From: Rhodocyclaceae bacterium
GTDB lineage: Bacteria > Pseudomonadota > Gammaproteobacteria > Burkholderiales > Rhodocyclaceae
Assembly (NCBI GenBank): GCA_020445945.1
Contig: JAGRFQ010000017.1
Location: 1 to 36,575 of the forward strand
Direction of reading: 5' to 3'
DNA length: 36,575 bases
Shown here in pieces: positions 1 to 7,539 of the stretch; within the stretch, counting starts at the first letter, position 1; each line of letters opens with the position of its first letter. The notes beneath the pieces are model-generated. The model did not search any database. It was not told the DNA's origin and worked only from the letters and a program-made list of their open reading frames with translations. A program made the position numbers and the translations under genes.

Positions 1-688
1 GGTCGCTGCCGGCGGCGACGTAAAGAATGTCGACACGCGGCAGGGCGTCGCGCCCGGCGAGGGTGTCGAGCGGCACTGCGCCCGCGCTGTCGTGTGCAGG
101 CGCGGTGTGAAAGCGCACCGGCAGCACGGTGCCGAGCGGGCCGCGCTCGGGGGCGCGGATCGCGTCGAGCGCGCGGGTGTGGGTTTTGACGATGTCGGCG
201 CCGGCGAAGATGGTGTCGTTGAGCACCACCAGCACGCCTTTGCCATGCGCCGCGGGGCTGGCGGCGACGGCGATGGCCTGCAGCAGATTCATCGGTCCGT
301 CGGCCGACAGCGCGCTGGCCGGGCGCATTGCGGCGGTGAGCACCACCGGTTTGCCCGGCGGCAGGACGAGGTGCAGGAACCAGGCGGTCTCCTCCAGCGT
401 GTCGGTGCCGTGGGTGATGACCACGCCGTCGCAGTCGGGCTGCGCCAGCCGGGTGGCGACGGCGCGGGCGATGCTGAGCCAGTGCGACGGGCTCATGTCC
501 TTGCTGTCGATGGCCAGCAGCGCGAGGAGGTCGAGCGTGGCGTGCGCGGCGGCCCCGGGCACCGCGGCGAGCAGCGCCGCGGGGTCGAGCGCGCCGGCGC
601 GGTAGGCGGTGGTGTCGGCCGCGGCAGGGGCGGCGCCGGCAATGGTGCCGCCGGTGCCGATCAGGGTGAGGCGGGGCAGGGTGGCCAT
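1..688 (-). CDS. L-asparaginase, 3' end cut by window
   Basis: Hydrolyses L-asparagine to aspartate and ammonia. The N-terminus carries the asparaginase signature GTGGTIAG (residues 11-18, with the nucleophile-type Thr), then the second signature THGTDTLEET with the Thr-Asp pair. AAMRP and SADGPMNL follow, both typical of the family. About 229 codons are present and the C-terminal part lies beyond base 1. There is no signal peptide, so the product is probably cytoplasmic (type I-like or a short bacterial form). The ATG at 688 is preceded by GAGGG at a good spacing. It starts 12 bases after the stop of the amino-acid binding protein at 701, so the two are probably cotranscribed. That pairing suggests scavenging of asparagine or aspartate/glutamate as carbon and nitrogen source. 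The family call is firm; the exact subtype is not resolved. Confidence 0.93.
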   Translation of the reverse strand, partial: MATLPRLTLIGTGGTIAGAAPAAADTTAYRAGALDPAALLAAVPGAAAHATLDLLALLAIDSKDMSPSHWLSIARAVATRLAQPDCDGVVITHGTDTLEETAWFLHLVLPPGKPVVLTAAMRPASALSADGPMNLLQAIAVAASPAAHGKGVLVVLNDTIFAGADIVKTHTRALDAIRAPERGPLGTVLPVRFHTAPAHDSAGAVPLDTLAGRDALPRVDILYVAAGSD

Positions 689-700
689 GGCGCCCTCGGT

Positions 701-1600
701 TTACTGGAAGGGCTTGTCGTTGGGGGCGGCGAACAGCGCGCGCATGCTGTCGGACAGCGGGAAGTTGAGGTTCAGCCCGTTGGGCGGAATCGGTTGCATG
801 AACCAGCGGTTGTAGATGCGCTCGGCTTCGCCGGAGGCCATCAGCGCGATGAGCGTGGTGTCGACCAGCTGCTTCATGACGGGATCGTCCTTGCGCATCA
901 TGCAGCCATAGGCTTCGAAGGAGCGCGGGACGCCGGTGACGATCCACTCCGCCGGGCGTTTCGACTTGGCGGTTTCGCCGTACAGTAAGGCGTCGTCGAG
1001 CATGAATGCGTCGGCCTGGCCGGCTTCGAGGGTGAGGAAGCTCTCGCCGTGGTCGCGCGCGGTGATCAGGGTGAGCTCGACCTGTCCCTCTTCCTTCATC
1101 TGGCGCAGCAGACGCTCCGAGGTGGTGCCGGCGGTGGTCACCACGCGGTGCCCGTCCAGGTCGCCAAAGCCGGCGATGCCCGAGTCGCGACGCGTGAGCA
1201 GGCGTGTGCCGATGATGAAGATGGTGGTCGAGAAGCTGACTTCGCGCGCGCGCGAGCTGTTGTGCGTGGTCGAGCCGCATTCGAAGTCGATCTCGCCCTT
1301 GCGGATCAGGCGCATGCGGTTGCCCGAGGTGATCGGCACCAATTCCACCGGGAGCGTCGGCAGCGCCAGCCGGGCGCGGATCGCGGCCACGATGTGCATC
1401 GCCATGTCGTGCGAGTAGCCCTCCACGCCGCCGCTCTCGCCGATGTAGGAGAACGGCACCGAGGACAGCCGATGGCCGAGGCGGATCGAGCCGTGCTCGC
1501 GGATTGCGGTGAGCGTGTCGCCGTCGGACTCGGCATGGAGCGCCGGTGACAGCAGGGCAGCGGAGAGCGCGCACAGCGCGGCGAGGATTTTCTGGATCAC
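701..1600 (-). CDS. gltI: Glutamate/aspartate-type ABC transporter periplasmic substrate-binding protein
   Basis: Periplasmic binding protein of the polar amino-acid ABC uptake family, closest in style to GltI/DEBP. From the GTG at 1600 it gives 299 aa, matching the ~300 aa of GltI. The N-terminus (MIQKILAALCALSAALLSPALHA) is a clear signal peptide with an AxA cleavage site, which is why I place the start here and not at the upstream frame start at 1771. The mature protein has IRLGHR, the GEIDFECGSTTHN segment, the SFSTTIFIIGTRLL stretch and DAFMLDDALLYG, all GltI-like. The Shine-Dalgarno sequence is weak. No permease or ATPase genes are adjacent in the window, so the protein either serves a transporter encoded elsewhere or is an orphan. 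The downstream partner is asparaginase, 12 bases away, which argues for acidic or amide amino acids as ligand. Confidence 0.85.
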   Translation of the reverse strand: MIQKILAALCALSAALLSPALHAESDGDTLTAIREHGSIRLGHRLSSVPFSYIGESGGVEGYSHDMAMHIVAAIRARLALPTLPVELVPITSGNRMRLIRKGEIDFECGSTTHNSSRAREVSFSTTIFIIGTRLLTRRDSGIAGFGDLDGHRVVTTAGTTSERLLRQMKEEGQVELTLITARDHGESFLTLEAGQADAFMLDDALLYGETAKSKRPAEWIVTGVPRSFEAYGCMMRKDDPVMKQLVDTTLIALMASGEAERIYNRWFMQPIPPNGLNLNFPLSDSMRALFAAPNDKPFQ

Positions 1601-1691
1601 GATGGCGGCCGGGAAGGGGGCGTTGCGCCCTATTGTGCCCTGAGTTTGCGTGGCTGACGACCCGGTCACCCCGGTGCTGGCGCGAGGCGCA

Positions 1692-3434
1692 TCAGGGCAC
1701 CTGCAGCGGGTGGGTGCGCGCATCGCGCGCCTGGGCCAGCGCGGCCAGCGCCGCTTCGTCGGGCACGCCAAGGCTCGCCAGCACGCCGCCGGTCAGTTGC
1801 AGTGCGGTCTCGAGGGTTTCCGGAAAGACCATGTCGGCGCCGGCCTGACGCAGCGCGAGGGCGTGCTGTTCGTCGCGCGCCCGCGCCAGGATGCACACCG
1901 TGGGCGCCAGCTTGCGGATGCCGATCACGGCGTGGATGGCGTCGGTGCTGTGGTCCATGGTCAGCACCACCGCCGAGGCGTCGGCCAGGTGCAGGCGCTG
2001 CAGAATCTGCGGCTGGCCGATGTCGCCAAACACCACCGGCAGACCGCGGGCGCGGTAGCGCGCCACGATCGCCGCGTCGCGTTCGATGGCGCGATACCGC
2101 ACCCCCTGCTCGTCGAGCAAGGTGCCGATCAGCCGCGCGGTCCGGCCGTAGCCGGCCAGCAGCACGTAGTTGCCGGCACCGCCCGTGTCGGCCAGCTGTC
2201 CCTCGGCGTCGTGCGTGCCGTGCCGGCGGTCAATGCGGGTGCCGATGGACTGCCCGAGCCGCGCCGCCAATGGGGTGGCCAGCATGCCGAAGCCGACCAC
2301 CAGCAGCATGAACTGACCCACCTCGCGGGTGAGCAGGCCGAGGCCCAGCGCCATGCCGATGACGATGAACGCGAATTCGCCGCTGGAGCCCAGCAGCAAG
2401 CCGCCCTCGACCGCGCGCCCGTAGGACAGCCCGGAGAGACGGAACAGCACGAACACGATCAGCCCCTTGATGAGAATCAGCCCGACCACCGACAGCGGCA
2501 GCCACAGCGGCTGGGCGAGCAGCTCGGTCACGTCGATGCCCATGCCCACCGACATGAAGAACAGCCCCATCAGCAATTCCTTGAACGGCTCGATGGTGAC
2601 CTCCACCGCGTGGCGGAACTCGGTCTCGGCGATGATCAGCCCCGCCAGCAGCGCGCCCAGCGCCATCGACAGGCCGGCATGCCAGGTCAGCGCGGCCACC
2701 CCGAGCGAGGTCAGCAGGGTCAGCGCCATGAAGGTGTCGGCCTGCCGGTTGGCTGCCAGCAGGTGAAACAGCGGGCGGATCACGCGGCGCCCGATCAGGT
2801 AGATCGCCGCCACCGTCAGCGCCGCCTTGAGCCCCGCCTGCCCGAGCTGGGTCAGAAAGCTGCCGCCGTCCTCCTGCCCCATGATCGACACCAGCACCAG
2901 CAGCGGCACCACCGCCAGATCCTGCAGCAAGAGCACCGAAAAGCTTGCCTGCCCCAGCGGCGTGCCCAGCTCGCGGCGCAAGGTCAGCAGCTGCATGACG
3001 ACTGCCGTCGACGACAGTGCCAGCGTCAGCCCCAGCACCACCGAGGCGCGCACGCTGTTGCCGAAGTGATGGGACAGCACCCCCAGCGCCAGCGCCGACA
3101 GCAGCACCTGCAGCGTGCCCACCCCGAACACCCAGCGGCGCATCGCCCACAGGCGGTCGATCGACATCTCCAGCCCGATCATGAACATCAGGAACACCAC
3201 GCCCAGCTCGGCGAACACCGCCACGTGGTCGACCTCCGAGAAACTCAGGTAGGACAGCCACGGCAGCGTGTCGACGAAGCGCCCCACGCCGTGCGGCCCG
3301 ACGATCGCGCCCAGCGCCAGAAAGCCCAGCACAGGATTGATCGCGCGCCGCTGCAGCAGCGGAATCAACACCCCGGCGAGCGCCAGGAAAAGAATCAGTT
3401 CGCCCAGAAAGGGGAGGCCATCGTGAGCAGACAT
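1692..3434 (-). CDS. Kef-type monovalent cation:proton antiporter (CPA2) with TrkA-N domain
   Basis: Inner-membrane K+(Na+)/H+ exchanger of the CPA2/KefB-KefC family, 580 aa from the ATG at 3434. Residues 1 to ~390 form a run of about 12 hydrophobic segments with the Na+/H+ exchanger pattern (FLALGAIVGPHG, LMFMIGLEMS, GLTLALSSTAVVMQLL, ALLAGLIIAETEFRHAVE). The C-terminal ~160 residues are a Rossmann-type TrkA-N regulatory domain beginning VLLAGYGRTARLIG, followed by FGDIGQPQIL and VLTMDHSTDAIHAV. Such domains gate the channel through bound nucleotide. An in-frame ATG at 3488 would add 18 polar residues. I prefer 3434 because family members begin just before the first membrane segment. It may export K+ during acid or electrophile stress, but no glutathione-regulatory partner (KefF/KefG) is nearby, so the ion and the trigger are open. 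Confidence 0.9.
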   Translation of the reverse strand: MSAHDGLPFLGELILFLALAGVLIPLLQRRAINPVLGFLALGAIVGPHGVGRFVDTLPWLSYLSFSEVDHVAVFAELGVVFLMFMIGLEMSIDRLWAMRRWVFGVGTLQVLLSALALGVLSHHFGNSVRASVVLGLTLALSSTAVVMQLLTLRRELGTPLGQASFSVLLLQDLAVVPLLVLVSIMGQEDGGSFLTQLGQAGLKAALTVAAIYLIGRRVIRPLFHLLAANRQADTFMALTLLTSLGVAALTWHAGLSMALGALLAGLIIAETEFRHAVEVTIEPFKELLMGLFFMSVGMGIDVTELLAQPLWLPLSVVGLILIKGLIVFVLFRLSGLSYGRAVEGGLLLGSSGEFAFIVIGMALGLGLLTREVGQFMLLVVGFGMLATPLAARLGQSIGTRIDRRHGTHDAEGQLADTGGAGNYVLLAGYGRTARLIGTLLDEQGVRYRAIERDAAIVARYRARGLPVVFGDIGQPQILQRLHLADASAVVLTMDHSTDAIHAVIGIRKLAPTVCILARARDEQHALALRQAGADMVFPETLETALQLTGGVLASLGVPDEAALAALAQARDARTHPLQVP

Positions 3435-3619
3435 CGGCACCAGTCGGTCAGAAAAGACAAGGCAGTGAAGTGGTTGGCGCGGGGGCATGGCGCGCCGGTC
3501 AGTGTGTGTCGGAGTGTAGCGGAAACACGCCGCCGCGCCGTGTGTCCCGAGGCCCGGACGAGCCCTCGATTCGGGGTTGAACCCGCAACATGTCACAGTC
3601 CGGTACCGTGCGCGCGCAC

Positions 3620-3625
3620 TATACT
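3620..3625 (+). promoter_or_regulatory. Possible -10 box (TATACT) of the prsT-like gene
   Basis: TATACT lies 41 bases before the ATG at 3667 in the 232-base divergent gap (3435-3666) between the antiporter and the TPR gene. No good -35 hexamer sits 16-18 bases upstream, so this is a weak candidate. I saw nothing else distinctive in this gap. Confidence 0.3.
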
Positions 3626-3666
3626 CCGCAGTCCAAGTCGCCTTATTTCTGAAGGACACGCCCCTC

Positions 3667-6477
3667 ATGACGTTTGGCTCGACCGCCCGACATCTGCATC
3701 GTACCGTGCTCGCCCTGAGCCTCGCGTTCAGCTTCCATGCCGTCGCCGGCGACCCCGGCAAGGCCGCCGCCTTCTACGAAGACGGCCTCGCCCGCTTCGA
3801 GCGCGGCGACACCGCGGGCGCCGTCATCCAGCTCAAGAACGCGCTGCAGCAGGACGATCGCATGCTCTCCGCGCATGTTCTGCTCGGTCGTGCGCTGCTC
3901 AAGCAAACCGAACTCCCCGCGGCCGAAGCGGCCTTCGGTCAGGCGCTCAAGCTGGGCGTGAGCCCGTCGGAGATTGCGGTCTCGCGCGGGCAGCTGCTGA
4001 TGGCGCTGGGGCGGACCAAGGACGTGCTGCGCGACATCCACCCCGACGGGCTGAGCGGCGAAGCGCGGGTCGAGGTGCTGTCGATGCGCGCCACCGCGAT
4101 GGCCAGCGAAGGCGACGAGCGTGGCGCGCGGCAGGCCTTCCGCGACGCCATCGACGCCGATCCCCAATCCATCCGGCCCTACCTCTCGCTGGTGCCCTTC
4201 CTGCTCCAGCAAGGCGAAGTCCTGGCGGCGAAGGAGAGCATCGAGCGCGCGATGGCGATCGACCCCGACGACGCCGGCCTGTGGAACCTGCGCGCCTCGC
4301 TGCTGCACGCCCAGGGCGATCTGCTCGAGGCGCTGGCGGCCTATTCGAAAACCCTGACGCTGGACGGAAAACACGTCGATGCCCGCGTCGCCCGCGCCTC
4401 GCTGCTGCTCGACCTCAAACGCGACGCCGAGGTCGCGCGCGACCTCGACTATCTCGCTGAAAACGCCAAGGCCGAGCCGCGCTCCGCCTATCTGCGCGCG
4501 GTGCTGGCCGGCCGCCGCGGCGACGGCGACGCCGTGCAAAAAGCGCTCAGCGAAGTCGCCGGGCTGGTCGACCGTCTGCCGCCCGAATACATCAAGGCCA
4601 ACGAACAACTGCTCATGCTCGGCGCGCTGGCGCACCACGGCCTGGGCGCACCGCAAAAATCCAAAGGCCTGCTCGACGCGCTCATCAACCGCTACCCGCG
4701 CAACCTCGGCGCGCGCAAGCTGCTGGCCAGTATCTATATGGATGAAGGCGACAGCGCGCGTACGCTCAACACCATCGAGCCCGTGCTCAGAGTGCGCGGC
4801 GACGATCCGCAGGCGCTGCTGCTCGCCGGCCGCGCGCAACTGGCCAGCAAGCGCTACAGCCAGGCCACCCGCTACCTTGAGCGCGCCGCGCAACTGATGC
4901 AGGACAACGCCCAGGCGCAGGCCGCGCTCGGCTACAGCCTGCTCGGCGGCGGCGAGGCCGAAGCCGGTATTGCCAGCCTCGAAAAAGCCTTCGCCGCCAA
5001 CCCGGGCGACGGCGGCGTCGGCATGGTGCTGACCTCGCTCTACATGCAGCGCGGCGAAACCGCCAAGGCGCTGGGCGTGGCCGAAGGGCTGGTCAAGGGC
5101 AGCCGCGACAACCTCGCGGCGCTCAACCTGCTCGGCGCCATCCGCGCCGCCTCGGGCGACGTGGCCGGTGCGCGCGCCGCCTACGAGCAAGTGCTGCAGC
5201 GCGACCCCGACTTCGTTCCCGCGCAGCTCAACCTCGCCCGCGTCGAGGCCGAAGAAGGCCGCCCCGACGCCGCCCGCGCCCGCCTCACGACGCTGTTCAA
5301 CAAGCGCAAGAACGACGCCCGCGTGATGCACGAACTCGGCCTGCTGGCGCAGCGCGAGGGCGACATGACCGAAGCCATCGACTGGCTGCGCAAGGCCGCC
5401 GCCAAGCAGCCCGACGAGCCGCGCGCCGCGCTCGCGCTGGTCGAGGCGCTCCACGCCACGCGCCAGTCTGGCGCGGCGCTGCTGGCGGCCAAGGAAGTCG
5501 GGCTGCGTCATCCCGAAAACCTCAGCGTACAAGCCGTGGTCGGTCAGGCCTATCTGGCTGCCGGCGACGCCAAATCGGCGCGCCAGACCTTCCGCGACAT
5601 GACCCGCCTCGCCGAATTCGATCCCGACGCCCAGGTGCGCATCGGCCAGTTGCTGCTCGGCGCCGGCTTCCCGGACGACGCCGAATACAACGCCCAGAAA
5701 GCCTTCACCGCGGTCAGGGATTACCCGCCCGCGCTGGCCTTGCGGGTCGACATCGCCCTCGCGCGCAATGACCAGAGCGCCGCGCGCGCCGCGCTGGACG
5801 ATCTGCGCAAGGCCGACCCGAACGGCGCAGCGATCAGCCGCTACGACGCACAGATCGCGCTCGCCTCGGGCGATTCGGCGCGCGCCATCAAGGCCTATCG
5901 GTTGGCCTACAAAAAAGGTCCGGAGCCGCGCACCGCGTTGAGCCTCGCCCGCGTACTGTTCGCCAGCGGCGATGCCGCCGCGGCCGGCGATGCACTGCAA
6001 ACCGAACTCGATCGCATGCCCAACACCGAAGTGCGCCGCGCGCTGGCCGACCTGCGCATGCAGATGGGCGCCTGGGCCGACGCCCGCACGCACTACGAAA
6101 AACTGCTCGGCGGCAGCGCAGCCAGCGTCGACCTGCTCAACAACTATGCGCTGGTGCTGCTGCAGCTCAAGGACCCGGCGGCGCTGGCCACCGCCGAGAA
6201 GGCGCGCAAGCTCGCCCCGCAGGACCCGCTGGTGGCCGACACCGTGGGCTGGATCAAGCTGCACGGCGGCGATGTCGACGGCGCGCTCGGCCTGCTGCGC
6301 GACGCCCGCCTGCGCGCCCCGCAGAACCCCGAGATCCGCTACCACCTCGCCGAAGCCCTGTACCGCAGCGGGCGCGAGGCCGAAGCGCGCAAGGAACTTG
6401 ACGCCGCGCTGACCGACTCGCCGATGTTCTCCGGGGTGGAGGCCGCGCGTCAGTTGCAGCGCAAACTCAGGCCATGA
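3667..6477 (+). CDS. prsT: PEP-CTERM system TPR-repeat protein (PrsT-like)
   Basis: A 936-aa protein made almost entirely of tetratricopeptide-type helical repeats (for example AAFYEDGLARFERGDTAGAV, AAYEQVLQRDPDFVPAQLN, AIDWLRKAAAKQPDEPRAAL). Its length and repeat layout match the PrsT family, which co-occurs with exosortase/PEP-CTERM systems and is thought to assist export or assembly of exopolysaccharide or sorted surface proteins. The start ATG follows GAAGGACA. The N-terminus is a signal peptide (TVLALSLAFSFHAVAG), cleaved probably after AVA. Many relatives are described as lipoproteins, but no lipobox cysteine is present here, so this one is probably a soluble periplasmic protein. It is followed by a PEP-CTERM gene, which supports the assignment. 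The exosortase, prsK/prsR and polysaccharide genes usually linked to it are not in this window. Function beyond the family level is inferred. Confidence 0.83.
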   Translation: MTFGSTARHLHRTVLALSLAFSFHAVAGDPGKAAAFYEDGLARFERGDTAGAVIQLKNALQQDDRMLSAHVLLGRALLKQTELPAAEAAFGQALKLGVSPSEIAVSRGQLLMALGRTKDVLRDIHPDGLSGEARVEVLSMRATAMASEGDERGARQAFRDAIDADPQSIRPYLSLVPFLLQQGEVLAAKESIERAMAIDPDDAGLWNLRASLLHAQGDLLEALAAYSKTLTLDGKHVDARVARASLLLDLKRDAEVARDLDYLAENAKAEPRSAYLRAVLAGRRGDGDAVQKALSEVAGLVDRLPPEYIKANEQLLMLGALAHHGLGAPQKSKGLLDALINRYPRNLGARKLLASIYMDEGDSARTLNTIEPVLRVRGDDPQALLLAGRAQLASKRYSQATRYLERAAQLMQDNAQAQAALGYSLLGGGEAEAGIASLEKAFAANPGDGGVGMVLTSLYMQRGETAKALGVAEGLVKGSRDNLAALNLLGAIRAASGDVAGARAAYEQVLQRDPDFVPAQLNLARVEAEEGRPDAARARLTTLFNKRKNDARVMHELGLLAQREGDMTEAIDWLRKAAAKQPDEPRAALALVEALHATRQSGAALLAAKEVGLRHPENLSVQAVVGQAYLAAGDAKSARQTFRDMTRLAEFDPDAQVRIGQLLLGAGFPDDAEYNAQKAFTAVRDYPPALALRVDIALARNDQSAARAALDDLRKADPNGAAISRYDAQIALASGDSARAIKAYRLAYKKGPEPRTALSLARVLFASGDAAAAGDALQTELDRMPNTEVRRALADLRMQMGAWADARTHYEKLLGGSAASVDLLNNYALVLLQLKDPAALATAEKARKLAPQDPLVADTVGWIKLHGGDVDGALGLLRDARLRAPQNPEIRYHLAEALYRSGREAEARKELDAALTDSPMFSGVEAARQLQRKLRP

Positions 6478-6481
6478 AAAC

Positions 6482-6522
6482 TGTCGACAAATCTGACATC
6501 TTTTCTTTCAATGCTCATGTCA
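6482..6522 (+). promoter_or_regulatory. Candidate upstream activator half-sites (TGTC/GACA)
   Basis: The AT-rich gap before the PEP-CTERM gene holds TGTCGACA (6482-6489), TGACAT (6494-6499) and ATGTCA (6517-6522). The last two form an inverted repeat with a 17-base spacer. They lie about 40-80 bases upstream of the -24 element, where enhancer-binding proteins of sigma-54 promoters normally bind. PrsR would be the expected activator, but this is speculative. Confidence 0.25.
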
Positions 6523-6559
6523 TTGCTGCAAGCCTTTGTTTTTAAATGAAAATTAGTTA

Positions 6560-6575
6560 TGGCACGACGATTGCT
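6560..6575 (+). promoter_or_regulatory. Sigma-54 (RpoN) -24/-12 promoter of the PEP-CTERM gene
   Basis: TGGCAC (6560-6565), five bases, then TTGCT (6571-6575). The invariant GG (6561-6562) and GC (6573-6574) are separated by exactly ten bases, as sigma-54 holoenzyme requires. The transcript should begin near 6586, giving a leader of about 28 bases before the ATG at 6614. Sigma-54 control through the PrsK/PrsR kinase-regulator pair is reported for PEP-CTERM proteins of floc-forming Zoogloea, so the site fits the gene it precedes. Confidence 0.85.
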
Positions 6576-6613
6576 AAAGTCCTGTCGGAAGCACGAATTC
6601 AGTGGAGATACAA

Positions 6614-7393
6614 ATGAAGAAGATTCTTATCGTTGCATTGGCGAGCGCAGGTGTCCTCACCGCTGCACCGACAATGGCGGCTTCGACTTGGACTTTTACC
6701 AACGGCTCAAACTCCGGCGGGTCGAATAACGGCAACGTGCGGACCTACAGCAGTGACGGTGTTCAGGTGCAGGCCACTGCTTGGGCCAACACCGGCGGGT
6801 CAAGTAATACGGTGCTTGAGGATGCATATCTGGCGCAATACTCAACCGGGTTGGGCGTTCATAACCGCGACGCCGGTAATGGTGACAGTGGAGAAGGTTC
6901 ATCGCCCGAACACGCGATGGACAACGATCAACGTTACGATTCCGTACTCCTCTCCTTCAGCCAGGCAGTCAATCTGACCCATGTGAAGAACGACTATTAC
7001 AGCGGCGACTCTGATCTGTCGTTGCTGGCTTATGTCGGTGCAAGTACGCCACCGGTGCTGGCTGGCGAAACCTACGCCGATCTGATCGGCAATGGTTGGG
7101 CCCACATCGGTACGCTGAAGGACCCGGGTTTGAGCACTGTGGCAACCGGGACAGGCATTTACTCCTCCTACTGGCTGGTCGGCGCATTCAACCCGCAATG
7201 GGGCACACCGAGCGGTGTTGCGGCCGGTAACGATCATGTGAAATTTTATTCCGCAATTGGCAACATCTGCGTCGGCACCGCCAGCGGCGGCAACTGCAAT
7301 CCGCCGAGTACGGGCAACGTGCCGGAACCGGGTTCCTTGGCGCTGGCCGGCCTGGGCCTGCTGGGCGTCATCGGACTGCGTCGTCGCAAATAA
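6614..7393 (+). CDS. PEP-CTERM sorted exported protein (XDP1-like)
   Basis: Secreted or surface protein of 259 aa. A signal peptide (MKKILIVALASAGVLTAAPTMA, cleaved before ASTW) is followed by a Ser/Asn/Gly-rich, low-cysteine body. The C-terminal sorting signal is VPEPGS, then a hydrophobic helix, then RRRK (residues ~236-259): the PEP-CTERM tripartite signal recognised by exosortase. The internal segments SSPEHAMDN, DSVLLSF and YSGDSDLSLLAYVG resemble the exosortase-dependent surface protein group XDP1, an assignment from memory that should be checked. GGAG lies six bases before the ATG. An in-frame GTG at 6602 is less likely because it would place the SD inside the gene. Base composition is visibly less GC-rich than its neighbours. 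Sigma-54 promoter upstream, intrinsic terminator downstream: a stand-alone transcript. Confidence 0.9.
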   Translation: MKKILIVALASAGVLTAAPTMAASTWTFTNGSNSGGSNNGNVRTYSSDGVQVQATAWANTGGSSNTVLEDAYLAQYSTGLGVHNRDAGNGDSGEGSSPEHAMDNDQRYDSVLLSFSQAVNLTHVKNDYYSGDSDLSLLAYVGASTPPVLAGETYADLIGNGWAHIGTLKDPGLSTVATGTGIYSSYWLVGAFNPQWGTPSGVAAGNDHVKFYSAIGNICVGTASGGNCNPPSTGNVPEPGSLALAGLGLLGVIGLRRRK

Positions 7394-7419
7394 GCGGCGA
7401 TTCAAGCTCCGTCCCTTGC

Positions 7420-7447
7420 GCGGCGCCTTCGGGCGCCGCTTTTGTTT
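7420..7447 (+). terminator. Rho-independent terminator after the PEP-CTERM gene
   Basis: Perfect 8-bp stem GCGGCGCC/GGCGCCGC (7420-7427 and 7432-7439) closed by a TTCG tetraloop and followed by TTTTGTTT. It lies 27 bases after the stop codon. The remaining ~90 bases up to the converging ABC exporter show nothing further. Confidence 0.88.
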
Positions 7448-7539
7448 GCGCTGGACGCAGCATTGTGCCGTCGTCGAGCGCGGCAGAGCGTTTCGCAGCC
7501 TCGCCGACCGCCGCTTGCTGCCGTGGGCGTGAATGCGGT

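Noticed and set aside
1650-4460. Very long plus-strand open frame opposite the antiporter gene
   Set aside because: It is antisense to a well-recognised protein, is rich in His/Gln/Arg low-complexity translation typical of reversed GC-rich codons, and crosses into the prsT-like gene.
3643-6345. 900-codon minus-strand open frame opposite the prsT-like gene
   Set aside because: A mirror of strongly GC3-biased coding sequence. No domain is recognisable, and the plus-strand TPR protein is unambiguous.
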